Source of the DNA: Bacteroidota bacterium | GTDB lineage: Bacteria > Bacteroidota > Bacteroidia > Bacteroidales > Lentimicrobiaceae | NCBI GenBank assembly: GCA_023428585.1 | Contig: JAEYXG010000363.1 | Coordinates: 1-17,438 of the forward strand | Direction of reading: 5' to 3' | DNA length: 17,438 nucleotides | Shown here: positions 1 to 8,011 of the stretch, piece after piece | Position numbering within the stretch: the stretch's first letter is position 1 | Layout of the letters: every line of letters starts with the position of its first letter | The notes under the pieces: generated by a model | Told to the model about the DNA's origin: nothing | The model's input: only the letters and a program-made list of their open reading frames with translations | Databases searched by the model: none | Translations under genes and position numbers: made by a program

Positions 1-70
1 CCCCCCCCCCACTTCTCTTTTAAACAAAGTATCTCATCATGCCTTGGGAATGCTATAAACATAACTTTCC
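1..70. other. Left-edge non-coding sequence with C10 tract
   Basis: The window opens with ten consecutive C residues, then AT-rich sequence up to the stop codon of the methyltransferase gene. No reading frame of useful length is seen on either strand. A C10 run is out of character for such an AT-rich genome. It may be a homopolymer at which an assembly ended, or a real slippage-prone tract cut by the window edge. The sequence alone cannot decide. Confidence 0.5.
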
Positions 71-781
71 TTAGCCAAGGAGAAATACTGCCGGTTGTTT
101 TCCAATAGTGAATTTACTTTTCCGCCAATCTTTTATTGATTTGGTCATGATAACTTCATCAGGTAATGTGATGTCTATTGCTACACATAACAAAGTGGTT
201 TCATTGCAAACTTCCAGAACTGATTCAAACATAGACTGGTTTCGATAGGGAGTCTCGATAAAGATTTGTGTGGTTGAATGTTTGAGCGCCAATCTTTCAA
301 GCTCCTTAAGCCGTTGTTTCCTTTCGAATAATTTAACGGGTAAGTATCCATTGAATGTGAACTGTTGTCCATTTAATCCAGATGCCATTAAAGCAAGTAT
401 TATTGAGGATGGACCGGTTAAAGGAATTATTCGAATTTCATTTTGGTGAGCAATATTTACCAATGCAGCACCTGGATCAGCAATTGCCGGACATCCCGCT
501 TCAGATAATAAACCTACTGATTTTCCATTGTTTGTTGAGTAAAGCATCTCAGTCAATTCTTCTGATTGCGTATGCTCATTTAGCACGAAGAAACTGACTT
601 CCTCAAAGTCTTTTTTAAATCCAATTTTCCTTAGGAAACGACGAGCTGTTCTAAGCTCTTCAACAACAAAGGTATCCAACTCCATTATAATCAAACGATT
701 ATAATCTGGAAGAACCTGATTTACTTCCACATCACCTAATGGTGTCGGTATCAAATAAAGTGACCCTTTAAGTATATTCAT
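71..781 (-). CDS. RsmI-like SAM-dependent methyltransferase (tetrapyrrole methylase fold)
   Basis: This 236-residue protein has the tetrapyrrole (corrin/porphyrin) methylase fold used by RsmI, the 16S rRNA C1402 2'-O-methyltransferase. Seen in the sequence: an N-terminal LYLIPTPLGD strand-loop at residues 9-17, SEAGCPAIADPG at 93-104 (RsmI usually has SDAGTPxISDPG), and LTGPSSIILALMASGL at 121-136, which matches the SAM-pocket region. A later FIETPYRN segment and a PAVFLL end complete the domain. It is shorter than E. coli RsmI (about 285 residues). It resembles the second, RsmI-related methyltransferase that many Bacteroidota carry besides true RsmI, so I do not assign rsmI; the substrate is unknown. 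It lies 38 bases after the PLP enzyme gene on the same strand, so the two are probably co-transcribed. The start is the ATG at 781. Confidence 0.85.
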   Translation of the reverse strand: MNILKGSLYLIPTPLGDVEVNQVLPDYNRLIIMELDTFVVEELRTARRFLRKIGFKKDFEEVSFFVLNEHTQSEELTEMLYSTNNGKSVGLLSEAGCPAIADPGAALVNIAHQNEIRIIPLTGPSSIILALMASGLNGQQFTFNGYLPVKLFERKQRLKELERLALKHSTTQIFIETPYRNQSMFESVLEVCNETTLLCVAIDITLPDEVIMTKSIKDWRKSKFTIGKQPAVFLLG

Positions 782-819
782 CCAAATAAAATTTAAGGTA
801 TTTAGAATTCAATTTCGAT

Positions 820-1773
820 TTAGAAAGGCAAGCTATCAAGATCTACATTTCCACCGGAAATTATAATTCCAACCCGTTTTCCTTCAAATATTTCCTTATT
901 CTTTAAAACAGCGGCAAATGGAACAGCCGATGAGGGCTCAACTAGTATTTTCATTCTTTCCCATATCAGACGCATTGCATTAACTATCTCAGTGTCATCT
1001 ACTGTTATAATCGAGTGAACATATTTTAAAATAATTTCAAATGTAATTGAGCCTAAGGATGTTAGTAATCCATCGGCAATGGTATTGGGTGAAATGGAAG
1101 GGTAAAAGGCTTTTGAATAAAAAGAGCGGAATGCATCATCCGCACCAACGGGTTCACCTGCTATTACTTTGATATTTGTTCCATAATAATGTGAAGATAA
1201 CGCTGTTCCACTAAGTAATCCGCCGCCTCCAACAGGAGCCATCATTATCTGTAATCCATCAACCTGACTAATTAATTCTTTAGCTGCTGTTGCTTGACCA
1301 GCAATAACACGCTCATTGTTATAAGGATGAATCTCAATGGCACTAGTTTCAGCTATAACCCTCGCAAGAGTTTCTTCTCTGGCCTTGAGGGTTGGTTCAC
1401 AAAAGGTTATGATACCGCCATAATTTTTAACGGCTTTTATCTTGACCTTATTGGCATTGGAAGGCATTACAATATATGCTTTCGTATTCCTAAGAGTCGC
1501 AGCAAGCGAAAGTGCAGCAGCGTGATTACCTGAGGAATGAGTAGCCACCCCATAAACCAATTCATTCTCATTAAGGCTGAATACTGCATTAATGGCCCCT
1601 CTGGCTTTGAAAACGCCAGCTTTTTGAAAATTTTCACATTTAAAGAAAATATTACACCCGGCTATTTCATTTATTGAAGAACTCTCTAGAACAGGTGTAA
1701 TATGCAAGTACGGCTTTATTCGGGAAGTTGCAGTATTTATTTCTATTATTCCCGGAATTTGTATGATTCCCAT
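820..1773 (-). CDS. PLP-dependent threonine dehydratase / serine racemase family enzyme
   Basis: A 317-residue fold-type II PLP enzyme. The Schiff-base lysine is K56 in GVFKARGA (residues 53-60). SSGNHAAA at 80-87 is the substrate-carboxylate loop, and the tetraglycine loop GGGG at 182-185 holds the PLP phosphate. The C-terminal ISGGN motif contacts the pyridine ring side. Length and motifs fit the catabolic threonine dehydratase, serine racemase and hydroxyaspartate ammonia-lyase group. There is no C-terminal ACT domain, so it is not the long, feedback-regulated biosynthetic IlvA. The family deaminates L-threonine or L-serine to 2-oxoacids, or racemises serine; which it does here cannot be told from sequence. 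The usual Gln after SSGNHA is Ala (A86), a small departure in the substrate loop. It is the first gene of a probable two-gene unit with the downstream methyltransferase. Confidence 0.88.
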   Translation of the reverse strand: MGIIQIPGIIEINTATSRIKPYLHITPVLESSSINEIAGCNIFFKCENFQKAGVFKARGAINAVFSLNENELVYGVATHSSGNHAAALSLAATLRNTKAYIVMPSNANKVKIKAVKNYGGIITFCEPTLKAREETLARVIAETSAIEIHPYNNERVIAGQATAAKELISQVDGLQIMMAPVGGGGLLSGTALSSHYYGTNIKVIAGEPVGADDAFRSFYSKAFYPSISPNTIADGLLTSLGSITFEIILKYVHSIITVDDTEIVNAMRLIWERMKILVEPSSAVPFAAVLKNKEIFEGKRVGIIISGGNVDLDSLPF

Positions 1774-2145
1774 ACGTTATAATAATTATTCTAGAAACTT
1801 GTGTAATGGTGATTCAAATCGTTATTAAATAGTAATAAACCCCGGTTTTAAACTAATGCCAGATTTGCAAAGCAGGAAAAGTCCTTTAACCACAATAAAC
1901 TCTTTAACTAATTCTTTATATAACAGACTTGTAAGGTTTTAGAGCTTATATGCAAAACCAATAATCAGTACTTTCAAGATATAATTGACAAGTTCTAACC
2001 AAACCTAGTACAAAAACCTGCAACACCTTATAATTCAATTCTAAAACTTGGTCAACCAGGTGAAGTTACTCATTAAACAAATGATTTTTCTTTATGAGGC
2101 TCCAAATGACAAGTAAATGAGGTTTGGCTTATTTCCAACCGATCA
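1774..2145. other. Intergenic region between dnaA and the PLP enzyme gene
   Basis: These 372 AT-rich bases separate dnaA (upstream on the minus strand) from the PLP enzyme gene. I see no gene and no RNA I can name. A minus-strand TAGGTTTG (positions 2007-2000) matches the Bacteroidota -7 consensus TAnnTTTG, but it has no well-spaced -33 partner and would give a leader of about 220 bases. A weak imperfect stem (GGTTTGG with CCAACC, about 2119-2139) lies just after the dnaA stop and lacks a U tract. No DnaA-box cluster was seen. Confidence 0.4.
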
Positions 2146-3582
2146 CTATATTTTAATCTTTTTTTCAATCTCTTCTGCACAACCTCTGAATTCCTTATCT
2201 GTTTCTATCAAATTAGAAACAGTGCGGCAAGCATGAAGTACTGTTGCATGATCCTTGTTACCACATTGCATTCCTATAGTAGCTAATGAAGACTTAGTAT
2301 GCTTCTTTGAAAAGAACATGGCGAGCTGTCTTGCCTGGACTATTTCGCGTTTTCTGGTTTTAGAGTTAAGATTATCAACTTGAATATTGAAGTAATCACA
2401 GACCACTTTTTGTATATAATCGATTGACACTTCCCGTAAAGAGTTTTTTACGTATTTGTCAATCATCTGGCGGGCTAAATCAATGGTAATTGCTTTTTTG
2501 TTAAGAGAAGACTGAGCCATTAATGAAGTTAATGCCCCCTCGAGTTCCCTTACATTGGTAGTAATACTATATGCAACATATTCAATAACATCTTTCGGCA
2601 TTTCAATACCATCCTTATAAAGCCTCTTCTTAAGAATAGCGATACGTGTATTCAGGTCAGGCAATTGAAGATCAGCAGCGAGGCCCCATTTAAATCTTGA
2701 AAGCAAACGAGGTTCCATACCTTTCAATTCAACCGGTGGTTTATCACAGGTAATTACAAGTTGATTTCCATTTTGATGTAAGTGATTGAAAATGTGGAAA
2801 AACACATCCTGAGTCTTTTCTTTTGTCGATAAGAATTGTATATCATCAATTAGAAGAACGTCAATCATCTGGTAAAAATGGACGAAATCGTTTTGGTTTT
2901 TATTAATATTTGCTTGAACGAACTGCTGAATGAATTGCTCAGCTGTAACGTATAGAACAGTTTTGTCAGGGAAATTTGCTTTTACCTGAATTCCAATAGC
3001 ATGTGCCAAATGTGTCTTACCTAAACCATTTGCGCTATAAAGGAATAGGGGATTGAAAGCTGTTTTTCCTGGATTTGTAGCAACAGCATACCCTGCTGAT
3101 CTTGCAAGTCTATTGCAATCACCCTCAATAAAATTCTCAAAAGAATAGGCCTCATTCAACTGAGAATGAACTTGTATTTTCCTTAATCCTGGAATAACAA
3201 AAGGGTTTGGGATTTCTTTTGCTGAACCCCTGTTGATATCTATTGGCATTTGAACAGAAGGGTTAGAAAGTGAGTTTCTATTGCTGGTTGGTACATTTAT
3301 AGTATAAGGCCCCTGATCATTAATGGCGTTCTCCATAATAATACTATATTCCAACCTTCCAGTAGGACCTAGTTCATGTTTTATAGTCTTTTTGAGTAAT
3401 GGTATGTAGTGTTCTTCTAACCATTCATAGAAAAAATGACTTGGCACCTGGATTGTAAGAACATTGTCTTGAAGTTTGACTGGTTTTATTGGTGAAAACC
3501 ATGTTTTATAACTTTGGTAATTAATATTGTCTTTGATAATTTTAAGACAATTCTCCCAAACTTCTTGATGAACTTCTCTCAT
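2146..3582 (-). CDS. dnaA: Chromosomal replication initiator DnaA
   Basis: A complete 478-residue DnaA. It binds oriC DnaA boxes, oligomerises with ATP, opens the origin and loads the helicase. Domain I is residues 1-75 (VWENCLKIIKDNI, then the TWFSPIKPV segment). Domain II is a short linker to about 145. The AAA+ domain III follows, with Walker A near 183-190 (SANGLGKT), Walker B at LLIDDIQF (243-250), sensor and arginine-finger region PRLLSRFKWGLAADL, and a sensor-2 segment NVRELEGALTSL. Domain IV at the C-terminus carries the DnaA signature GNKDHATVLHA. The first Gly of the Walker A GxxxxGKT is Ser183 here, which is unusual. The start is ATG at 3582; no other methionine precedes the domain I motif. 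It is transcribed alone, with 229 bases of AT-rich DNA upstream. Confidence 0.97.
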   Translation of the reverse strand: MREVHQEVWENCLKIIKDNINYQSYKTWFSPIKPVKLQDNVLTIQVPSHFFYEWLEEHYIPLLKKTIKHELGPTGRLEYSIIMENAINDQGPYTINVPTSNRNSLSNPSVQMPIDINRGSAKEIPNPFVIPGLRKIQVHSQLNEAYSFENFIEGDCNRLARSAGYAVATNPGKTAFNPLFLYSANGLGKTHLAHAIGIQVKANFPDKTVLYVTAEQFIQQFVQANINKNQNDFVHFYQMIDVLLIDDIQFLSTKEKTQDVFFHIFNHLHQNGNQLVITCDKPPVELKGMEPRLLSRFKWGLAADLQLPDLNTRIAILKKRLYKDGIEMPKDVIEYVAYSITTNVRELEGALTSLMAQSSLNKKAITIDLARQMIDKYVKNSLREVSIDYIQKVVCDYFNIQVDNLNSKTRKREIVQARQLAMFFSKKHTKSSLATIGMQCGNKDHATVLHACRTVSNLIETDKEFRGCAEEIEKKIKI

Positions 3583-3811
3583 TCTAAAATTTAAAATAAA
3601 CGGTAATTAAAAGTTGTATAAAAATTAATTCAGTCAAAAACTAATTAACATTGGTTTGTCAATAAGTAATCAAAAATTGACTTTGGTTTTTCTTTTCAAC
3701 AAAATTCTCTTAAAAAAAGTGAAAAAAAAAATGATTTACCTATTGCGCAATCAAAAAAAAATCAGTATTGCTAAATGAGCTTTGTTGTCCATAGTGTTTG
3801 ATTATCAGAAT
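3583..3811. other. AT-rich region upstream of dnaA with A-tracts and a 10-bp palindrome
   Basis: This 229-base gap between the yigZ stop and the dnaA start should hold the minus-strand dnaA promoter. I found no perfect TAnnTTTG element for it. A 10-bp perfect palindrome, ATTGCGCAAT (3742-3751), sits between two long A-tracts (about 3721-3731 and 3753-3761). One sequence, TTGTCCATA (3785-3793), matches 7 of 9 positions of the DnaA box TTATCCACA. A single weak box is too little to call an origin. The palindrome could be a regulator site for dnaA. Confidence 0.35.
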
Positions 3812-4426
3812 TTATTCCGTGCCAATATATATAACTTCAAATCGATATAAAGACCGGTTCTTCAATATTACTTTTTGAGCATCATTTCTTCTGACACGGT
3901 AAACAATATAGGAATTTGTGTCAAAATTTGTTTCAACTATCTGAAGTCCAAACTCTTTCACAAGCTTCATGCTCTCATTTATCATTTCATAAGGGAAAAA
4001 TAGTTTGTAAATCTCATTTATCGTATTCTCAGTAATTATAGAATTCTGTAATGCATCTTTAGCGGCAAGTTTATATGCATTAATCAATCCACTTACTCCG
4101 AGCTTTATACCTCCAAAATACCTTACAACTATTAATAGTGTATTTGTCAAATCAAATGATTGAAGTTGACCATAAATTGGTTTACCTGCTGTTCCCGATG
4201 GTTCACCATCATCATTAAATCTCCATGCCGATTTATCATAGCCTAATATATATGCATAGCAGTGGTGCCTGGCATCATAATACTCTTTTTTATTTTCTTC
4301 AAGCAATAGTTTTAATTCAGATTCTGATTTGACTGGGTAAGCGAAAGAAATAAATTTACTTCCTTTCTCTTTATATAATCCCTGAGCTGGTGATTTAATT
4401 GTTTTATAGGTGTCTTCAAATAGCAT
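3812..4426 (-). CDS. yigZ: YigZ / IMPACT family protein (UPF0029)
   Basis: A 204-residue protein matching the YigZ family at normal length. The N-terminal IMPACT-type domain shows KGSKFISFAYPV (21-32), ARHHCYAYILG (52-62), the conserved DDGEPSGTAGKPI (72-84), and LIVVRYFGGIKLGVSGLINAY (split across 98-118). The C-terminal part corresponds to the small ferredoxin-like domain (DUF1949) of the family. The eukaryotic homologue IMPACT regulates the eIF2-alpha kinase GCN2 in translation control. The biochemical role of bacterial YigZ is not settled, so no reaction is claimed. It is a single minus-strand gene between dnaA and a divergent transporter. A good -7 promoter element lies about 57 bases upstream. 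Confidence 0.9.
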   Translation of the reverse strand: MLFEDTYKTIKSPAQGLYKEKGSKFISFAYPVKSESELKLLLEENKKEYYDARHHCYAYILGYDKSAWRFNDDGEPSGTAGKPIYGQLQSFDLTNTLLIVVRYFGGIKLGVSGLINAYKLAAKDALQNSIITENTINEIYKLFFPYEMINESMKLVKEFGLQIVETNFDTNSYIVYRVRRNDAQKVILKNRSLYRFEVIYIGTE

Positions 4427-4482
4427 TATATTAACATGTTAGCTTATCAACGGAACATTTTAAGCCTTACTTCAATTATTTC

Positions 4483-4490
4483 CAAACTTA
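4483..4490 (-). promoter_or_regulatory. Candidate Bacteroidota promoter -7 element for yigZ
   Basis: On the minus strand the bases read TAAGTTTG, a full match to the TAnnTTTG -7 consensus of Bacteroidota sigma-ABfr promoters. A TGTTTA sequence (4512-4507) lies about 17 bases further upstream and may act as a weak -33 element. Transcription would start near 4476, about 50 bases before the yigZ ATG. The match is by eye. Confidence 0.4.
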
Positions 4491-4636
4491 AGCTATTTTT
4501 TGGGAATAAACAGCATAGTGCAGATTTCTCTCGTTATTAGATTCTAGTTTTTGAGATTTTATTTTCCACGTCTTAAATACAAGCAATTTCAAGAGGGTTT
4601 ATCAAATGAATTTCAAAAAACTGAGATGGTTTTTCA

Positions 4637-4644
4637 TACATTTG
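4637..4644 (+). promoter_or_regulatory. Bacteroidota promoter -7 element for the EamA transporter gene
   Basis: TACATTTG followed by C is a full match to the TAnnTTTG consensus. The transporter ATG begins 17 bases after it, giving a leader of only about 10 bases with no Shine-Dalgarno sequence, as is common in this phylum. The -33 element is weak: TTTC at 4611-4614, spacer 22. This is the clearest promoter-to-start arrangement in the window. Confidence 0.55.
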
Positions 4645-4661
4645 CAGTCTAAAATAATCCT

Positions 4662-5579
4662 ATGATTCAAAGCTATCTTGGCGAATTTGCTGCTCTAACA
4701 ACTGCCATTTTTTGGACTATTACAGCGCTTGCCTTTGAGTCAGCAGGAAAGAAGGTTGGATCTCTTTCGGTTAATATAATTAGATTAACCCTGGCCTTTT
4801 TTTATTTGGGTATATTTAGTTTGATTACTAATGGCTTCTTTTTTCCTGAAGGGGCAAGTGCTCATAATTGGATTTGGTTATCTGTATCTGGTCTTATTGG
4901 ATTTGTTCTGGGTGATTTATTCCTATTTCAAGCATACGTTGTTATAGGTGCAAGAATCTCAATGCTCATTATGTCACTGGCTCCCCCAATAGCAGCTGTG
5001 GCAGGTTGGCTTCTTATGGACGAAACCATGAGTGCCAAAAGTATAGCTGGAATGGTTCTCACTTTTGTAGGTATAAGTATCGCAATTTTAGCAAGGAAAC
5101 CTAAAGACAATAATGAGCATAAAACAATGCATTCATTGCATTTTAAATATCCACTGAAAGGTATTTTATTGGCTTTAGGAGGTGCTGCCGGTCAGGGCTT
5201 AGGTCTAGTGTTAAGTAGCTATGGTATTGAAGATTATGACCCCTTTGCTGCAACTCAGATCAGAGTAATTACCGGAATGGTAGGGTTTATAATAGTTATC
5301 ACTTACACTGGATTCTGGTCACGGGTAAAAAGTGCAGTAATGAACGTCTCTGCAATGAAAAGAATTAGCATCGGGGCTTTATTTGGCCCATTTTTAGGTG
5401 TCTCTTTTTCTTTGCTGGCAGTAAAATATACAACCTCTGGTGTTGCCTCAACAATCATATCTATAGTTCCGGTGCTGATTATTGTTCCTTCAGTCTTATT
5501 TTTGAAGGAAAAAATTTCATGGATAGAAATTGTTGGAGCTATATTGGCAGTGGGGGGCGTTTCATTATTTTTTATCTAG
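4662..5579 (+). CDS. EamA-family (drug/metabolite superfamily) transporter
   Basis: A 305-residue, strongly hydrophobic inner-membrane protein with about ten predicted transmembrane helices, arranged as two EamA repeats of about 140 residues (roughly 1-142 and 165-305). A hydrophilic, charged linker (RKPKDNNEHK, about 145-155) joins them. Each half ends in the family's typical hydrophobic GxxLxxxGxxL-like hairpin, for example the WIEIVGAILAVGGVSLFF end. EamA proteins move small metabolites such as amino acids, but substrate cannot be predicted from sequence. The start ATG at 4662 follows a good promoter directly. The stop codon TAG at 5577-5579 shares the CTAG tetranucleotide with the stop of the convergent HIT gene. 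Confidence 0.88.
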   Translation: MIQSYLGEFAALTTAIFWTITALAFESAGKKVGSLSVNIIRLTLAFFYLGIFSLITNGFFFPEGASAHNWIWLSVSGLIGFVLGDLFLFQAYVVIGARISMLIMSLAPPIAAVAGWLLMDETMSAKSIAGMVLTFVGISIAILARKPKDNNEHKTMHSLHFKYPLKGILLALGGAAGQGLGLVLSSYGIEDYDPFAATQIRVITGMVGFIIVITYTGFWSRVKSAVMNVSAMKRISIGALFGPFLGVSFSLLAVKYTTSGVASTIISIVPVLIIVPSVLFLKEKISWIEIVGAILAVGGVSLFFI

Positions 5580-6037
5580 CCTTGTTCAGATATCCAAGCC
5601 TTCCGCAATTCTTCTGAGATCATGTTAAACTCAACTTCATCAAGTAATATTTTTGAATCAAGTGTAATCAATTGGTTTTCATTTAGTTTTTGATACCATT
5701 CCATTTCTTTGGGTAAGTCATTCATTTTACGTGGTATCAAATGTAAATGAAGATGCTCAATACTTTGACCCGCATTATTGCCTTGCTGCAGTGAGATGTC
5801 AAATTCGTTTGTTTTATAGTATGTATTCAGAAATTGCATCACTCTCCTGGCAAATTTGAATAGTTCAACATATTCATCTTCAGATAAGTTAAACATATCT
5901 GTTGAATGTTTGTAGGGTATGATCAAACTGTGACCAGGTGTAACTGGTGCATGGCTATATAAAGCGTAGTAACCGGATTCATTTGCAAATGATCTTTTGA
6001 CAACTTCAGGATTACAGAAAGGACAAGCGGTTCTCAT
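5576..6037 (-). CDS. HIT-family nucleotide hydrolase
   Basis: A 153-residue histidine-triad protein. The catalytic motif is HLHLHLIPR (residues 95-103, histidines 95, 97 and 99), preceded by the usual GNNAGQSIE segment. H97 is expected to be the nucleophile. An N-terminal CPFC (5-8) together with H44 in the PYKHS segment is typical of zinc-binding HIT proteins of the Fhit/Ap4A-hydrolase-like branch. Family members hydrolyse dinucleoside polyphosphates or nucleoside phosphoramidates and adenylates; the substrate here is unknown. The gene follows the unrecognised 305-residue gene by 52 bases on the same strand, so the two may share a transcript. It ends within the CTAG shared with the convergent transporter gene. 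Confidence 0.88.
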   Translation of the reverse strand: MRTACPFCNPEVVKRSFANESGYYALYSHAPVTPGHSLIIPYKHSTDMFNLSEDEYVELFKFARRVMQFLNTYYKTNEFDISLQQGNNAGQSIEHLHLHLIPRKMNDLPKEMEWYQKLNENQLITLDSKILLDEVEFNMISEELRKAWISEQG

Positions 6038-6089
6038 ATTGAATTAAATTAGAATAAACTGAGTGGATTATATACTCTTTATCTTACCA

Positions 6090-7007
6090 TTATTTAATGA
6101 ACTTAGCGTAAAGAGGAATAACTTTTTGAAAGTCGTTTTCAAAGTGGTTATTCTCTGACTGTTTGACTATAGAATGATTATATTGGATCATGTTTCTATC
6201 ACTGAATTCTGTTAATTTCCCATTTTCATTTAAACCATAAAATAGAATATCTCGTATGCCAGCACTGAAAAGAATTTGATCAAACTCATGACTCTCTTTA
6301 AACAACCGTCCTAAAGAGTATATATCACGATAATAAATAGGTACTAACGCGCATAATTGCTTTAATAAATTACTCCTGTTATTTGCCATCAACTCTACAA
6401 AAGATGTAAAATTGTTCGAAAAACCAAACACAATACAACTGTGATCCTCGATTAAAAATGCTGATTCTTTGAGCTGTTTGAGGTTAATATTTTTATATCC
6501 TGCCCTTGTAATCTCAGGTAAGGAATCAAATGTCCAATGTATGTGACTTTCTGCCTTTATAAGTTGTAGAATGGATTCTAAATCAATCATTTCTGTTTCT
6601 TTTAAAACAGATGATCGCAGACCTTGAAATATATCTATATTTGATTCTTCCTTGCTTATTCTTGCAGAATGTATTAGTTCAATCAAACTACCGGCAACTG
6701 TTTCATTACATTCTGTATCCATAAACCATTGAAACATAATTTCATCAGAACTTAATTGAACCTTAAGATAAAAATATAACACCACCATTTGTTGATCTTC
6801 ATTCAACATATCGAATAACCCCAAATGATCATTTTGAAGCAATGGTTGAAACCATGATGTCTTCTGAATATAAGATAAGTCATGAGTTGAAAATAATAAA
6901 TTTGCAACTTTTAATAAATCTTGGTTTACTAATTGGAAATAACTATTATTCAAATAGTTATCAATAGAGATTGAGAGTCTGAAAGTATTGGTGTTTAAAT
7001 TGTCCAT
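6090..7007 (-). CDS. Hypothetical protein, 305 residues, no family recognised
   Basis: A complete open frame of 305 codons from an ATG at 7007 to a stop at 6090. I do not recognise the protein. It has no signal peptide, no membrane segment and no clear catalytic motif. Composition is mixed charged and hydrophobic, rich in Leu, Asn, Ser and Phe, with many segments that look helical (for example LNEDQQMVVLYFYLKVQ), suggesting a soluble cytoplasmic protein. Being a long single frame with a promoter-sized gap upstream and a likely co-transcribed HIT gene 52 bases downstream makes it a real gene. It is divergent from prmC. A minus-strand TTATTTTG (7036-7029) is a 7-of-8 match to the -7 consensus and may drive it. 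No function is proposed. Confidence 0.75.
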   Translation of the reverse strand: MDNLNTNTFRLSISIDNYLNNSYFQLVNQDLLKVANLLFSTHDLSYIQKTSWFQPLLQNDHLGLFDMLNEDQQMVVLYFYLKVQLSSDEIMFQWFMDTECNETVAGSLIELIHSARISKEESNIDIFQGLRSSVLKETEMIDLESILQLIKAESHIHWTFDSLPEITRAGYKNINLKQLKESAFLIEDHSCIVFGFSNNFTSFVELMANNRSNLLKQLCALVPIYYRDIYSLGRLFKESHEFDQILFSAGIRDILFYGLNENGKLTEFSDRNMIQYNHSIVKQSENNHFENDFQKVIPLYAKFIK

Positions 7008-7075
7008 ATTATTCCGGTAATTTTAACTCAAAATAAAGTCAATTAACCTAATTCTGTTTGTAGGCAAAGAAAGTT

Positions 7076-7083
7076 TATTTTTG
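7076..7083 (+). promoter_or_regulatory. Candidate Bacteroidota promoter -7 element for prmC
   Basis: TATTTTTG fully matches TAnnTTTG. A TTTG at 7057-7060 is the nearest -33-like sequence, but its spacer of 15 is shorter than usual. Transcription would begin near 7090. That places the in-frame TTG at 7081 inside the promoter and favours the ATG at 7111 as the prmC start. Confidence 0.4.
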
Positions 7084-7110
7084 TTGCAAATCAAATTTAA
7101 TTTGAATTCG

Positions 7111-7992
7111 ATGACTTATGGTCAACTAGCTTCCAAAATCATTAGTGAAATTGCCCCTATCTATGGTGAGAGGGAAGCTCGTGCCATTCAACGTTTTCTA
7201 TATGAGAGTTATTTAAAGTTAGCAAGTGCAAAATTGTTGCTGCTACTTAATGAAGAAGCGCCAATTAAATTTGAAGATAAAATGATGTCCTTTGTTCCTT
7301 TATTGAAAGAATTAACTCCAGTACAATATTTGGTCGGAAGAACATCCTTTTGTGATCTTGAATTTGAAGTCAATCCTCAGGTTTTAATTCCTCGCCCTGA
7401 AACTGAGCTGCTTGTGCAAATGATTGTAAAAGATTTATGTCTTACTAGAAGTTATAGAATATTGGATGTGGGTACGGGTAGTGGTGCTATAGCGATTTCC
7501 TTAGCATTTCAATTGAAGAACTCCGAATTGTCAGCTATAGATATTTCAACTGCTGCATTAGAATTAGCCGCCAGAAATGCAAACTCAAATAATGTAAAAG
7601 TGGAATTTATGCATGGAGATATCTTGAAGTACAGTTCATCTGAGAATATTACAAAAAGCACAAGTGAGAATGGAGTTAAAACTAAATTTGATATAATCGT
7701 AAGCAATCCCCCTTATATCAAACAATCAGAGAAAGCATTGATGAGAGGGAATGTAATCAATCATGAGCCACACCTTGCTCTTTTTGTCTTAGATGAAGAT
7801 CCATTGATATTTTATCGATCCATAATAAACTATTCATTGGAATTTCTAAGTGAAGAAGGTGCCTTATGGTTTGAAATAAATGAGAATGAGGGAAATAATC
7901 TAGTTAAGTTACTTAATGAGAAGGGGTATTCAAGAGTTATGACTTTTGAAGATTTTAATGATAAACCAAGGTATATTAAGGCAAAAAAATAA
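7111..7992 (+). CDS. prmC: Peptide chain release factor N5-glutamine methyltransferase PrmC (HemK)
   Basis: PrmC methylates the glutamine of the GGQ motif in release factors RF1 and RF2 using SAM, in the cytoplasm. The 293-residue product shows the small helical N-terminal domain, the linker VQYLVGRTSFCDLEFEVN, the RPETELLV segment, SAM motif I DVGTGSGAIA (from residue 119), and the catalytic NPPY (199-202) in IVSNPPYIK. These are diagnostic for PrmC, and length is normal (E. coli 277). A low-complexity insert, rich in Ser, Thr, Asn and Lys, lies just before the NPPY strand. I place the start at ATG 7111; a TTG ten codons earlier lies in the promoter element and its extra residues are not family-like. 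It precedes the subtilase gene by 94 bases and has its own promoter. Confidence 0.93.
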   Translation: MTYGQLASKIISEIAPIYGEREARAIQRFLYESYLKLASAKLLLLLNEEAPIKFEDKMMSFVPLLKELTPVQYLVGRTSFCDLEFEVNPQVLIPRPETELLVQMIVKDLCLTRSYRILDVGTGSGAIAISLAFQLKNSELSAIDISTAALELAARNANSNNVKVEFMHGDILKYSSSENITKSTSENGVKTKFDIIVSNPPYIKQSEKALMRGNVINHEPHLALFVLDEDPLIFYRSIINYSLEFLSEEGALWFEINENEGNNLVKLLNEKGYSRVMTFEDFNDKPRYIKAKK

Positions 7993-8011
7993 TCTTTAAC
8001 ATTGCAGAAGG

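Noticed and set aside
1294..1533. 79-codon plus-strand frame
   Set aside because: Antisense to the PLP enzyme gene, with no family resemblance or promoter.
3583..3811. oriC next to dnaA
   Set aside because: Only one weak 7-of-9 DnaA-box match was found, with no cluster. A-tracts alone do not define an origin.
7081..7110. In-frame TTG as prmC start
   Set aside because: It overlaps the TATTTTTG promoter element at 7076-7083. The ATG at 7111 gives a family-like N-terminus.
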